A stretch of DNA of 64,000 nucleotides from Oscheius tipulae (GCA_037178975.1 JASJZH010000003.1:4216001-4280000); one strand, 5' to 3'. Shown: positions 22,017-33,393, counted from the stretch's first letter. Program-made: numbers and translations. The notes: a model not told the origin generated them from the letters alone.

Positions 22017-22861
22017 CTAACCACATTTGCATTTCTTGTTCTTGTCTTTGCGTTCTCCGCCCAGGGTAACCTTGGCTCCGTCGTTGGCTTGAGAACTAGG
22101 ATTGGCCAACTTGGCGTGGAGAACTTGACGCGTTACGCAATTGAACATCTTAAAGTTTGTTTAGAAGAGATTGAAAAAAAGCCTACCTCCTCGACATTCC
22201 TATTTTCTTTGGCCGAAGTTTCGAAAAAGGGAATCCTCATCGTCTCTGCAAACTGCTTCGCGTCTCGCTCTTCTACCACCCGCCGTTGAGGATCTTCGCA
22301 TTTGTTGCCAACTGAAAAATCGTTCTTTACTTTGAGAAAGAGCAGTTATACGGTGAATATCAACGGAAACGAAGTCCAACCTAAAACTTTTTGAACGTTG
22401 TCGCAATTGGTGTCAATCTCGTGCAGCCAGCGCTTCACGTTGCCGAAAGACTCGCCACTCGTGACGTCGTAGACGACGACAACTCCATGGGTACCGCGGT
22501 AATACCTGGGAAATAGAAAAAGAAAAGTTAGACCTCTTACGTGGAAGTAATAGTGCGGAATCGTTCCTGTCCAGCAGTATCTGAAGGTTGTTCTTGTTAG
22601 CAATTGATAGAAAGACGCAGCTACCCCATATTTGAAGTTTGACGCGTTGACCATCTATGTCCACGGTTCGAATCTTGAAGTCGACTCCGATCGTCGTTAT
22701 GTAGTTTTCAGAGAAGCAATTATCGGCAAAGCGCAAGAGAAGACTACTTTTTCCTACTCCTGGATGGAATTTTTTTTAGGGTGTGCAATAAAAAACTAAC
22801 CAGAATCTCCTATAATGAGCAGTTTGAACAGATGGTCGTAGTCTCGGGCTCCGTGGGCCAT
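22017..22861 (-). CDS. rab-35: Rab35 small GTPase
   Basis: Rab GTPase acting in endocytic recycling at the plasma membrane. Exons on the minus strand read [20 protein letters not shown] / [40 protein letters not shown] (switch I), [20 protein letters not shown] (switch II), [51 protein letters not shown] (G5), ending [10 protein letters not shown]. This pattern is Rab35-specific. Two points are odd. The G4 motif is NKCE instead of NKxD. The C-terminus is CKCG, so the prenylated cysteines are not the last residues. The ATG at 22861 directly follows TTGTTCAG, a trans-splice acceptor, 155 bp after the CD2BP2 stop, suggesting an operon. Confidence 0.92.
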
Positions 22862-23016
22862 CTGAACAAGTTTAAAAAGATTACCAATTGGGGAAGATAA
22901 TAGCTGGTTTATAAACCCGAGATAAGCAAAAATCATCATACAAACTCGTTTAATGGTACCGGCAAGAGATATAAACATTATCAGGAGAACAAATAGAGCA
23001 TGATAAGATGAATTGG

Positions 23017-25307
23017 TTAGCAATAAAGATCGAAGTCAATTCTGGCCACTGGATTGAAGCTGCCACTGCCAGTCTTGCGCGCAAGACTTTTTGGTCCGAG
23101 CTCGTTTCTCTCCTGCTTAGCTGCCATCTCTGCCGAAGTGTATGGGCCCTGAAAAAAACATTTTATTGAGACAAGCACAGCAATAAAATCTTGTAACTTA
23201 TTAAAGTGTCACCATCTGAAATAACAAAATAAAAAGTCACTAAATTACTCTTCGCAGCTGAATAAGGTTAGTTCCGTGGACTAGAGGATATAGAATACTC
23301 AGTATGCTACTCAGTTTGCTTCTCCTCCTATTGCCTGCTGTGATGCTGCTTTGCTTCAAGTCGAAAGATGGCAAGAAAACGATCAGTAGTATGGAAAATC
23401 TGACAAAGACCGCTTCAAAGTATTCTGCGTCGCCAGCAGCGGTAACACGTCCATCTTTGACGGAGAAGAAGACGACAACTGAGGAGCTCGAGGAACGAGC
23501 TACACTTCTCGCTCAAACGGACAATAATCGCGATACATTTCCTCCTACGACAGTTCGAAAGCAAGAAGAACAGCCGAAAGATGTGCAGAAGGTGCAAACG
23601 GCTGGAGCTAAGAAACAACAGACAGTGGCTTGTCCTCCTTTGAATGACAGCAAGTTTCGAACTGCAGAATCGCCGAAGCACAATGCTGATGCGAGTATGT
23701 CTGCTCGGGACAAGTCAAATAAATGGTGGTCCAGCAACGAAGTGATGAAAAACTCGGAATACTTTGGCGAGCAAAGTGTAAGTCTCTCTCTGCTCTCTCT
23801 GCAAAAAAAAACCAAACTTTCAGACTCAAACTAGTCCAACAAACACGCCGAAGTCGCAATAAAGAGATTCAAGGCGGCTTCAGAGAAAGCTGATAAATAA
23901 CTGCAGTAAAATAAAACAACTCACGGTGATTTCGGCGTCCTCTGTTTCCTTGTAATCCCACTTCGTTTCGTCCTCGGCCAAACTCGAATCGGCTTTTGCT
24001 GAACCCGTAGAAGGAGCTGCTTCGTCGGAGAACATGTCGAGTGAATCTGTTGCTGTCGTGGCATTCAACTTCATTAGCATTTGTTCGATTCGCTCTCTGG
24101 TCCACTCGTAGGCGTCCATCTGAAACAAAAGTTTCAGATTAGTTTTGTCATTTTCGATACTAGCCAGCCCTTATACGAAAGAGCACAGAATATGACTCAC
24201 ATGACCGGCTGATATGAGTTCATCGGCGAGACTACTCAATTTTGCCGTTTCCATCTGCTCATCAGTCTGTTCAACCGGCTTTCCTGCCTTCTTGGCTGCC
24301 CATCTCAGCTTTCGCTCCTCAGCAGCCGATAGACCTTTTTTCTTCTTGATTTCGGCCAAAGCCCGGGTGACGCTGAGTTCAGGCTTGAGGAGAGCAAGCA
24401 ACTCTGTGAAAACTTCCCGTCGGCGGCTTTCAGTGAGACCGGAAGGAGTATCATCTTCCTGAAAAGAAAATTGTTAAAGTTGGACACTATATTAGTAAGA
24501 GAGAGATAGTTGTCTAGTGCTCTCCGGAAAGTCAATAAATAGTGGAGCGACGACCCGAAAGCGGGGAATCATCGCGAATGAGTCAGCGATTACCAAGAGC
24601 AATTCTCAACTTTTGCTCCCAACCTTCCTGGCCAACGACAAACTATTGCACATGCTTGATCTTTTCGCATATTTTGTCATTGCTGTGTGGTACACTAGAA
24701 AGGCTAGCTGCAGAGAAACTAAAATACGGGAAGTTTTCATACTATATGCTCGAGTAACTGCTATGTAACCACTAATGGACAACCTACAGCGTCGACGTCA
24801 GCCTTCTCCCATTGAGCACCAGCTTTCTTTTTGATAGCAGCCCAGTCGATGTCATCGAGCCATGCGTCGTGAATCTCCTGAAAATGAAATGAACATCCTT
24901 AGACAAATGCAACCACCTTTTCCTTCTTGTTGAAGATGAAGTTGCCCGTCGAATCGAAATGTCCCTCCTCCATATCTTCCTTCATGTTGAAAGCTGTGAT
25001 TTTGGTCGTCCCGTCAAAGTCCAAATCGCAATCTTCCTGACCTTCGACCTGAATCACAAACATAGAGTTTTGACAAAAGGTAAACCTTGTGCATGTCCAA
25101 CTCCTGATGATCATCGTTGTCTTCTTCATCACTGTCCAAAGTATGTTTTGACCGCTTGATTGGAATTCCCTCATCGTCTTCTTCTATCACTGTCTTCGAC
25201 TTGTTTACTGGGGCGTCATCATCGTCCAACAAGCCGGCGGGAAGATCTTCACGATTGTAAGTCCTTGTCTCGACGCTATCGGCAAAAGATACGCCGCGCT
25301 TCGACAT
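23017..25307 (-). CDS. CD2BP2 / U5 snRNP 52K (GYF domain protein)
   Basis: Spliceosomal U5 snRNP assembly factor. The N-terminus (MSKRGVSFADSVETRTYNRE) is followed by an acidic, Lys-Arg-rich region with the family's HTLDSDEEDND and FDGTTKITAFNMKEDMEEGH. Next come DAWLDDIDWAAIKKKAG, a helical middle (RREVFTELLALLKPELSV), and a C-terminal GYF domain starting KWDYKETEDAEITGPYTSAE and ending ARIDFDLYC. The GYF domain here binds proline-rich spliceosomal ligands. Seven or so exons. The intron before the last exon (23149-23924, 776 bp) is far larger than its neighbours and contains an antisense gene. The intron at about 24462-24786 has no gene I can support. Likely first gene of an operon with Rab35. 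Confidence 0.9.
23304..23862 (+). CDS. Nested antisense gene: small membrane-anchored protein, unknown
   Basis: Lies wholly inside the 776-bp CD2BP2 intron on the opposite strand. Two exons: 23304-23777 and 23824-23862, with GTAAGT...TTTCAG, 170 residues. The start MLLSLLLLLLPAVMLLCF is a signal anchor or signal peptide. The rest is hydrophilic, Lys/Thr/Gln-rich and probably disordered (EKKTTTEELEERATLLAQ, SNKWWSSNEVMKNSEYFGEQ, ending TQTSPTNTPKSQ). I recognise no family. The small WWSSNEV block is the only feature that looks constrained. The intron splice signals and clean frame support a real gene. Confidence 0.65.
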
Positions 25308-25851
25308 TTTATCTGAAAGATCAGAGTTGATTACAAAACAGGTAAGCTGCAAAGTTTAAAAGCTCTTCAACAATCGCATACGATTTTTCGATGCAGGAGA
25401 GTCAAGAAACCAGAAGATGGAAAGGTAAAAATCTGGGGAAACAGAGCATTTTGAAAAAAAAAAAATCTTGCACAGGCGCGCGTTTTATACTACATTCGAA
25501 ATGGAATGGCGGATGTTGCAATTTTTTATTTAGTCATTTTTCCTGCTCTCCTGTTTTCACCATTTTTTTTGGTACCTATTTTTATTCGTTTCTTTTTGCG
25601 GCTTTTGACGAGCCGCATGTTAACTAACTGTTCTCGTAAAACGGCAAAAAGACATGTATACTTCAGAAATTTAGCCTGGCCGGTAGAATGTTTAGAAAAG
25701 AAATTCCGAATATGTCGAAGCAAAAAGACTGGGTCATAGAGCGAACAGTCTGTTTATTTCCAACGCCACTCTCGAAGGAACGCTTTGCCGACAGCGGCAG
25801 TTTCAAAATTTCAGCTCTCTTTTCGTTTTAGTTCAGTTTCGTTTTCAGAAG
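25308..25851. other. Divergent intergenic region
   Basis: Between CD2BP2 (minus) and the CDCA3-like gene (plus). AT-rich with T-runs. It ends GTTTTCAG-AAG-ATG, a likely trans-splice site for the plus-strand gene. No other gene seen. Confidence 0.45.
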
Positions 25852-26225
25852 ATGGGGGCCTGGTTCTCAATGCCCGAAGCAGAACTTCCCTCAACTCCCA
25901 AGCCAAAAACGAATGATTCGACAATGCATACGCCCTACAGAGTTTGTCTCCCTTCATCTAAAATCAGCCTCTTTTTCAGTCCAATGCAGCAGCTTTTGAT
26001 CCTCGGTCTCCTACCTCAGAATACAGTCGCACGCCTATTCTTCTCAGCAGGTACAGTGTTTTGCAACTTTTGAAATTTTGAAAATGTAGAGGGCAATCCG
26101 TTTCTTCTTGCGACGAGAATAGCCCGGATACGCCGCAGCATCAACCGCCCTCTTCAAGTCTTCGTCCCCGTACTATGCACCAACAGCTCGTCGCCCGTAA
26201 ACTAAATGAGAAGACAGATACCTGA
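25852..26225 (+). CDS. Short protein with CDCA3/Tome-1-like motif
   Basis: Three exons: MGAWFSMPEAELPSTPKPKT...HTPYR, then SNAAAFDPRSPTSEYSRTPI, then QSVSSCDENSPDTPQHQPPS and a tail LVARKLNEKTDT. The central FDPRSPTSEYSRTPI matches the short motif (DPRSP..g..RTPI) known from cell division cycle-associated protein 3 (Tome-1), an adaptor of cell-cycle ubiquitin ligases. The rest is low complexity and Ser/Pro-rich, with SP and TP sites that could be phosphorylated. It is about 100 residues, shorter than vertebrate CDCA3. The N-terminal MGAWFS could be N-myristoylated (Gly2), which is inference. Start chosen 3 bases after a TTTTCAG acceptor. Confidence 0.5.
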
Positions 26226-26407
26226 AGCAATCGAAAAGCTGCCCGGTACCAGTAACTGTAACCATCTTGTACATTTTATCTTGACATCTTCTGTACTTTC
26301 GAAAATATACGCTCTTCTAAACTTTCAATTTCACTCTTTTCTAAATCAAAAAGTGAAATTGGTAAATCTTTATGGGTCATACTCGAACTTGGTCTCATTT
26401 TGTCGAG

Positions 26408-27402
26408 CTATATCAAGTGTTCCCGAGTAGGGCTGATTACTTCTTGTGGTTGCACGGATTCTAATCTCTCGGGAACCAACAGCATCGGCCGAGAAAAGCC
26501 ATCTTCTGGACTATCGGCTACTGTAGTAGTCCGTGAACGGCTGTCATCTATCATAACTGAAACGTTCTCACTCTCATATTTAAAATATTTTTACTGGCAG
26601 AAACCGGCGGAACGGATGTACCAAAGACTCCTGTTGGCAGACTATTCCTGCTCGTTGAGCGAGGAATCACTGAACACTGAGAATTTGGAAGTGCGGCTAG
26701 GATTGAAGAGGTAGAAGTCTGTCTAGATAAACTGAAATACATTGATTTTTCACGGAGCGCCTTCGACTCACTTCTCCGTTCTTCGATGTGTCGCAGGAGT
26801 CTCGTAAATCGGAGGTGGTTCGTCCCTCTTGAACAGTTGGTCGTAAGTGGGAGGTGGATCGACAAAGCCATTATTGTCGAAACCACTTTCTAGATTTTCT
26901 TTGCGTTTTGAATTTATCTCGATTTACCAGCCAGATAACTAAATGGATGTCCAAGTTCCTCGATATCTCTGTTGACTCTCGCTGCCTGTGCCGTAGTTGT
27001 CTGTTGTCTTCTGAAGTTATGGGTGATGCAAATAGAAAGAGATCGTACCGTCTGTATACAAAGCAGAGAAGTATCCTGGTCATAGCCAAAATGATGTAGA
27101 GAAGGAGCACCAGGAGAATTACAGCTATCAGAAGACCAATTGGATTGCAGGTATAGTCGTTGCTGCATTGAGAGTCCGAAACTGAAAGAGCATTCTTTTC
27201 AGATGATGTCCTGTTTGACATGCACAGTTCGTTTCGCCAAGGGTTCAATATTTCACTGAGAACTCTGGCCCAGTAACTTACCTCCACTTGTAGTTGAAGA
27301 AGTCGACGGGGTAGTAAGCGTTGGAGCTGCTGAACCTGTAGCTGAACTAGGAGACGGGCTAGATATCAATGCTGTAGTGGTAGAAATAGAAGGACTGCTC
27401 AT
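26408..27402 (-). CDS. Single-pass membrane protein with two PPxY motifs
   Basis: Six exons, about 245 residues. The extracellular N-terminus is Ser/Thr-rich (MSSPSISTTTALISSPSPSS), then a cysteine pair (DSQCSNDYTC). The membrane helix is IGLLIAVILLVLLLYIILAM. The cytosolic part carries VNRDIEELGHPFSYLA, FVDPPPTYDQLF and DEPPPIYETPATHRR, two PPxY motifs 10 residues apart, then a Ser-rich tail ending EVISPTREHLI. PPxY motifs bind WW domains, typically of Nedd4-family ubiquitin ligases. Layout resembles WBP1/VOPP1-type or NDFIP-type adaptors, but I cannot assign an ortholog. All introns (30-50 bp) are GT-AG and in frame. Confidence 0.65.
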
Positions 27403-28372
27403 TTCATAAGTGGATCAATCTATAATCTTGTTCTCCACCAAGGTTGTTTCTGATAAGAGTAAGAAGAGATGGGGACGTTACCTGACACATGATCGGGGGA
27501 AGACATTTCTCTGGATAAACTGAGCCGAATAAAGGGCCTAGACGAATTTTACTCTTAGCTATTCTGGTGGAGATCTCAGTTCTAGTTCAAAACAGCAAAT
27601 ATTTTTATGGGCTAAACTTTGTGAATTAGAGAGAAGCATGATCTAGGCGGGTTGTGGAGAGAGAAGAGATCGACTAATTGTGTGTTGGAAATTGTATTCG
27701 GTCATGAGATTGTGCTTTGTTCAATATTCGAAAAGTCACGATTCTCGACATAGAAGTGAGCGAAGACAAAACGAAATCTGTAAAACTATTGCAGAGCTAC
27801 ATGAGTTAGTTGTTTGCTCGTGGCCTAGTACCCTCTGGATCCATGGATCAGTAAAAAAGCTTGTCTGGAAGGATAGCTTATCTCTTCCCATTTCAGCTAA
27901 CCCTGACTGATCTCTCAGCATCTTGGAAAGAAAACTGATTGCTGTGCATATAGAACTCAAATGGTATGACTCTCGAAGCCGTAAGTACTTTTAATATTTT
28001 TTTCGAAGGGTATTACTGGAAGGGAGCAGAAAACGTAGTGTCTGTCAAAAAGGTTTATGGATTCATGTTTTGTTTATCTTTATTTTATGGACGGGAGGTT
28101 TCAAACCGGTGGGGCTACCAAGCAACCGATTTTTGAGAAAATACGAGCCAAAAATAGTGAATCGTGAATGGGTCCGTTTCAAAAAAGTAAGGAGAGGAAC
28201 ACGCTTGAAATTACAGGAAGCGCGCAATTTTTTGTGGGAGTATCGGTCGGAGCGGGAAAGCTCGAAGGACTGGTGTCAATCTGTGATAAGGGTCTCCTTT
28301 AACTGAAAGACTCTGATAAGACAAAGTTTATTTCGGACCAGTTGGACTATTTACAGAGAGTATTGAGGAGGA
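27403..28372. other. Intergenic
   Basis: Between two minus-strand genes. Open frames of 74-78 codons at 27680-27960 and 28070-28306 lack splice context. An AATAAA on the minus strand (TTTATT at about 28328) probably ends the upstream gene. I see nothing else. Confidence 0.4.
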
Positions 28373-29424
28373 TCAGTTGAGAGCGGTAACTGCAAGGATA
28401 AGCTGGTTCGAAACGGACAGAAGATGAGCGAACTGACGAGCAGACAAAACTGGCTCCGCATGGTCTTGTACAGATCGAATCGCAACCAGGAAGTCGTGAA
28501 GACTCGCCAAAACCTGCAAACTTTTCTCGTCTACTGTTTGAATTTTGCTTCCTGCGGGCTTGAAGTCTTGAAATATTACCTGTTTCAGCTCCGTAGAGAT
28601 TAACTGTGACTGGTAGACACTGCCAGTACTGATCACAATTAAAGCTGAGAGCAGAAGGCTTTCTGCAGTCTCGGCAAGTCCAGCTGCTTCATCGAAGAAC
28701 TTTCCGTCTTTGATTTCCCTAAAATTTTCTTATTCGAAAGAAAGAAAGGACCAACCCAATTTCTTTCAGGGTGGCAACGAAATTCTTTGCATTGTCCAAT
28801 ACTCTTTTCCTCTCTCCATATCCTCCATCTTCGGCGTTACAAGCAGATGCCTCGGGTTCAGAGGCTTCAGCCAGCGTCTGTCTCAGTTTAGAAACTCTAA
28901 TCTGTCTAGTGATTAGGCAGTAGAAACAAGTACTTGTCAATTGCTGAACTGAGATCAACAGTCTCTTCCCTTGGTGCGGAAAGACGTCTGGTTGGACTGT
29001 CACATGGTTCAGTTGATAGAACACTTCTTCTTCGAGCACTGTAGGTGTTTATCAACGAGGCAGGAGATTGTTTCTTCCACGAAGTCAAACTGAGTTCCCT
29101 GAGAGACTATATACTGAGGAATATGTGGCACTTACGCAATCTGTGTTTTGTTCGAGGGGTCAAGACCGGAAAACTCCTTCAATGACATTCGTCGGATTGG
29201 AATCTCAGCATCCTCCAACGGTGACTGAAAGTAGTCGTTTATTCCGGAGTCATATAGCTATTTGTCTTCCACCCCCAAGCATAATTTTCAAGATTCCTCC
29301 TCCAGAAATTTGAGCTCTTTCCGGAAGAGTATCCTCATTGGAGTGGGTGAACAAATATGGACTATACCTGGTCCGAGATGGAGTTCGAACGACGAAGAAA
29401 GTCCTCAATGTCCTTCTTATTCAT
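28373..29424 (-). CDS. Unknown protein: Ser-rich N-terminus and helical C-terminus
   Basis: Seven exons. The start ATG follows TGGTTTCAG-GTG, a likely trans-splice acceptor. Sequence runs MNKKDIEDFLRRSNSISDQ, DAEIPIRRMSLKEFSGLDPS, ELSLTSWKKQSPASLINTYS, RRRSVLSTEPCDSPTRRLSA, then helices KIRVSKLRQTLAEASEPEAS, RKRVLDNAKNFVATLKEI, EAAGLAETAESLLLSALIVI, VLASLHDFLVAIRSVQDHAE and FAHLLSVSNQLILAVTALN. The N-half has several RRxS basophilic kinase sites (RRMS, RRRS, RRLS). The C-half looks like a four-helix bundle. About 265 residues. I recognise no family, and a focal-adhesion-like bundle is only a guess from helix pattern. The poly(A) signal sits 45 bp after the stop. Confidence 0.55.
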
Positions 29425-31649
29425 CACCTGAAACCAGTTTGTTTTCAAACAGAAAAGAAGAGAGGTAAAGCTATGTGACCCAGTGGACTCTCTCCCTGCT
29501 CTAAACTCTATTATGGTAATAGTCAATCAGAGAAGGAGAGCCGAAAAACCACTTGATGTGCGGAGGGAACGACCAAAAAATAGATGGAGTCATCGTACGA
29601 AGGTGAGCTATTTTCAGTTCCCCTCTGGGAGCAATCCTTCGGAATCTATAGAGGGCGTTCGAGAAGGAAGAGAACTAATCATAAGGTCCTAATTATTGGT
29701 GTTTTGAGTGCCCATGTGGTCTTTAAGTGAGCCAACCTTAGGTATTTGAGTTTGAAAACATTCTAAAAGATGGGAGAGACTTCTGGAAGGAGGAGAATCA
29801 ATCTGTTCCTAGGTGACAGAGCGAACAAAAGAGCTATGCCCCGGAACAGAACTGGATCTAATTAAAATGACTTGTAATTCGAGAAAAGAAGACTCTGCTG
29901 TTGACAGCCTACTTTTTTCCGACTCATTTATCCCCTTGAGTAGAGCGCAGTCTTCGTCCTTCCTCACCAGCTCTGCGAAAAACAATTGCTCTTTTGAGAA
30001 AGAAATGGCAGATTAATTTTATCAACGATATCTAAACAGCTGTTTTTCGGGCATCAAACCAAGTGAAGAAATAGTGAGGATTAGGACCAAAATGAGATTT
30101 GAACCCGCCTAGTCGGGTGGCAAAGCAGTGAAAAGCGAGCGAAGGCGTGGCTGATTAGCAAAACGAGGTTCGATCCTCCGACCCCTCTCTAAATGCTCGT
30201 TCTTACTCAAGAAAATAAGAGAAGGAACTCATGTATTATGGCCGTAAAACTTGGATTATGGTCGCACGTGGTCTCCGACGAGATTTTGTTTATCACATCG
30301 ATTAGACTGAACTGGGAGAGCCAGGAGCCAAAACCAAGCTTATAGCTTTTTTTTCCTAATTTCGTCTATTGATGTGTGGAAACAACAATCTGTCATACTT
30401 GTTGCCAAATCACGCGAAGGGAGTTAGCTGTCTATATTCGGTTTGTTTATTGTTTTGACCCCGTTTTCCAGAAATAAGTTCCCGTTTTGCATAATCAAGA
30501 ACTAGGGAGACGTCAGAATAAGTCACTATCAAGAAACTTGGAAGGCTCTGAGAGTATTATCAGAAGAAACAGTTAAAGCGTTCCAATTGAGACCGCTGAT
30601 CTTTAACGCCCATTGTTCATATAAATAGCTGGCCGCCACAAACATATAACATCACGCATCGCGTCTCGAATCCCCTGGAGGATCTAAACCCATTGTCTTT
30701 GAGCTCTTATGGGTTCAAAATAACTTGTTATTAATGAACTCGGGTCACTGTTTTGGTCTTAGACAGAAATTTGATGGATAACCTGGTCCCACAGGAGATT
30801 GTCTTGTTTTGGCGAAGAGACAAACTGAAACTTGTGGCTATTCAACACCATCCAAAATGGAGTTCAGTCAAGCAAGCAACGGAGCAAATAGACTGCCAGC
30901 ACACACCACTCCAGCATTTAATTTGGCCCTTCAGGGCTGCTAAAGACAATAGCAGTACAGGACAGAAAAGGAGGTCTAACCACGAAAACAGGTGTTTTGG
31001 TTTGGAAAGAATTAAAGTACCTACAGTTGAAAAAAGACAATCAACCTCATTTGACATGCTTTATGAAGGAAGCTCATTATTGAAGATAGGGACGGTTCCT
31101 TTCACAAGCAATGGGATACTTTGTCAACCCGGATTGCCTCGTCCCCTCGAAAAAAAAGAACTCACTCTCGGCATATTGCTGCAGCTTTATCTTCGAATCG
31201 GAATAATAATCTCGAGGATGCACGTAGCTAGGCCAGAGAGAGGAGCGTGATATGAAGAATGGGCTATTTTGGCCCAGAAGGCTGGATTGATGTGAAATGG
31301 GCGGGGTTTCAATGTGAGGAAAGTAACTGCGCTAATGTTTTCAGACTATTTAGTAAGCAAAAAGGAAGCACGTTGGAAGAAGTCACGCAAGGTAGGGAAA
31401 CATGATCCTCACGATTCCCCTCAGGTATGCAAAAGTTCTTAGGAAGAGGTATCCTTGTTGACAGGTAGAGCGAGCTGTTCACGCGGAAGTAGAACTAGGA
31501 AGAGAGGGAAAAGACAATTATTGAATAATTGCAACATTGGGTCTGTCGCATGATTCCGTTATATTCATCTCGAGCAGAGACCATTTTGAGTAGCTAAAGC
31601 TTTTTGATGGCTCGAGGAATATGTAAAGCTTTATTGAAGTACGCGTCTA
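29425..31649. other. 2.2-kb intergenic region
   Basis: Contains the tRNA-like element near 30.1 kb and a 165-codon open frame on the plus strand (30753-31250, ending HVARPERGA) without splice sites, signal or recognisable domain. Other open frames are short. I see no gene I can support. Confidence 0.35.
30117..30185 (+). repeat. tRNA-like element with doubled B-box-like sequences
   Basis: Plus strand: A-box-like GGTGGCAAAGCAGTG at about 30116 and B box GAGGTTCGATCC at about 30165. A second B-box-like motif lies on the minus strand (GGCGGGTTCAAATC) just upstream, at about 30097-30110. Stems only partly pair. Probably a degraded tRNA-derived repeat. Confidence 0.35.
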
Positions 31650-33203
31650 CTAGTCGATATTCAATCGTTCTAAACAAATCTTCCCATGCCAGTATCTGCC
31701 CACCATTCCGCTCCGTTTAAGAACCGGACGACATTTGTTCAGATAGCGGTACTTGATTTGTTTGGCCATCATCAACTTTTTTCTGCCACTCGTTCTCCAT
31801 TCATCGACCCCGTTGACCATTTCCAGAAGTTTGTCCTTTAAAATCTTTCGCTTGTCACATCCTTCACAACATCCATGCGGATTTTTAGCTTTATCTGAAA
31901 TGTAGTACCATAGCAACACATGTGCCAAGCTTACAGTGGTTCCTTCGTTGAAATGAACTCATCGACTTTGGCAGTGCTTTGAGAGACGAGAGTGCTCGTT
32001 CTCGTCTGTCAGACTGATATCTGAAAAGATCCCTTTAATTCAAAAGAGTGGAAAAGAAAGTTACTCACTTGTTGGCTGACCCACTCCATCCCCATTCCGG
32101 ACTTTGTCTAAGAATCTTTCTTGTTCGTTCTTTTGACTGTCGCTTCTCTTCAGTTCGAATTTCTCGGGAGTTCATACCTGAAGTTTAATATTTTAGTATA
32201 CAGTACTTATTTTAAGAATATTTTCAAGAGTTCTTATTTTATTGTAAGGTAAAATTGGAAACACACTTATCCGATCGCGACTTCTGCTTCTTCTTGCTTC
32301 TTTTTTTTTAGTCTCTCTACTGGAAAATCTTGGTCTCTTCTGAACAGGAGTGTCGTGTCTTCCTCTCGACGAAGATACAGACGAACGCCTAAGAGATTGT
32401 CCTTCGTATTTCGCCGAATAAACCTTGATCTACTGCTTCTTCGTTCTGCCGAGGCTAAACTTCTGAACTCGTATACTGGAGAAGGAAGTCGAGGTATCGG
32501 TTGAAAATCGAAGGTAGGAATAGGGAACGATGGAGAAAGTCCTCTGGGCGAATGTGTTCTTCGTTTTCGTCCTTCTCTTTTCTTGCTCGACCCTCTTTTA
32601 ATTCTGTTGTCGGGAGATCTTCTATCCTTAGATGGAGAAGGTGAATGATGAGTACGTCTGCGAAGTACTCCAGTTTTTCGTAGCGATAGGAGAAATGAGA
32701 AGGAAAAGGCTTACCCATGCGATTGTACATCCTCCGAATAGCCTCTATATATATGTGGATTCAGAAAAGCAGTCATCTGATCTTCCTGAATGAGATCTGT
32801 TTGTATCTGGTAGAAGAACTTACCATTTCCCTTCTTTCCTCCTCTCTCAAGAGCTCCAATTGTCGTTGAACCGCTTCCATTCTGTCTTGAAGTTCGTCGA
32901 GAGAAGGATCTTGCTCTATTTCTTTTTTCGGTTAGACAAAGGATTAAACGACTTACGGTTCAAATCGATTCCGTTCGGGTTGCACCATCCTGGCTGTAAA
33001 TACTGATAATTGTTGTTCCCGCTTAATGAATGAGTCAGAGCTGCAGCCAGTTCATTTCCTCGATTAGGAAGCTGAAGTGATCAGTTAGAAACATACAGTA
33101 AAAGACTTACTTGAGAAGAAAAAGGTTTGAACTCGTCAAGATTCTGATTGGATCTTTGTTGTTGTTTCATTGACTTTTTATCACGACTTCTGTATCGACT
33201 CAT
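31650..33203 (-). CDS. Arg/Ser-rich (SR-like) nuclear protein, unknown
   Basis: About nine exons. N-terminus MSRYRSRDKKSMKQQQRSNQ, then LPNRGNELAAALTHSLSGN, a helix DELQDRMEAVQRQLELLREE, the RS region (HHSPSPSKDRRSPDNRIKRG, RKRRTHSPRGLSPS, SSRSRRSSVSSSRGRH, ARRSRSRDR), and a conserved-looking C-terminal part (ILRQSPEWGWSGSANKYQSD, NPHGCCEGCDKRKILKDKLL, YRYLNKCRPVLKRSGMVGRY). RS-rich tracts suggest a role in pre-mRNA splicing, but no RRM is visible. The C-terminal block with CCEGC might bind zinc. I do not recognise an ortholog. It starts 191 bp downstream of the Ly6-type gene on the same strand, which could be an operon pair. Confidence 0.6.
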
Positions 33204-33393
33204 ATTTCTAGAATTGGATGTTTATAAGTGATACAGGGATATTTAGATGTGTTGTTTCCTTCAAATCAATGTACTGAAATAAATAAACACAAACATAAAG
33301 AAAATCCAGAGAGAACCGTTCAAATATGAACCAAACAAAACGTTCGTTTTCACGCAGTTTTGCGTACACACCCATACAATCCTTTATTCGAGT

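Noticed and set aside
30753-31250. 165-codon open frame on the plus strand as a gene
   Set aside because: No recognisable domain, signal or splice sites, and the composition is unremarkable; it could be chance.
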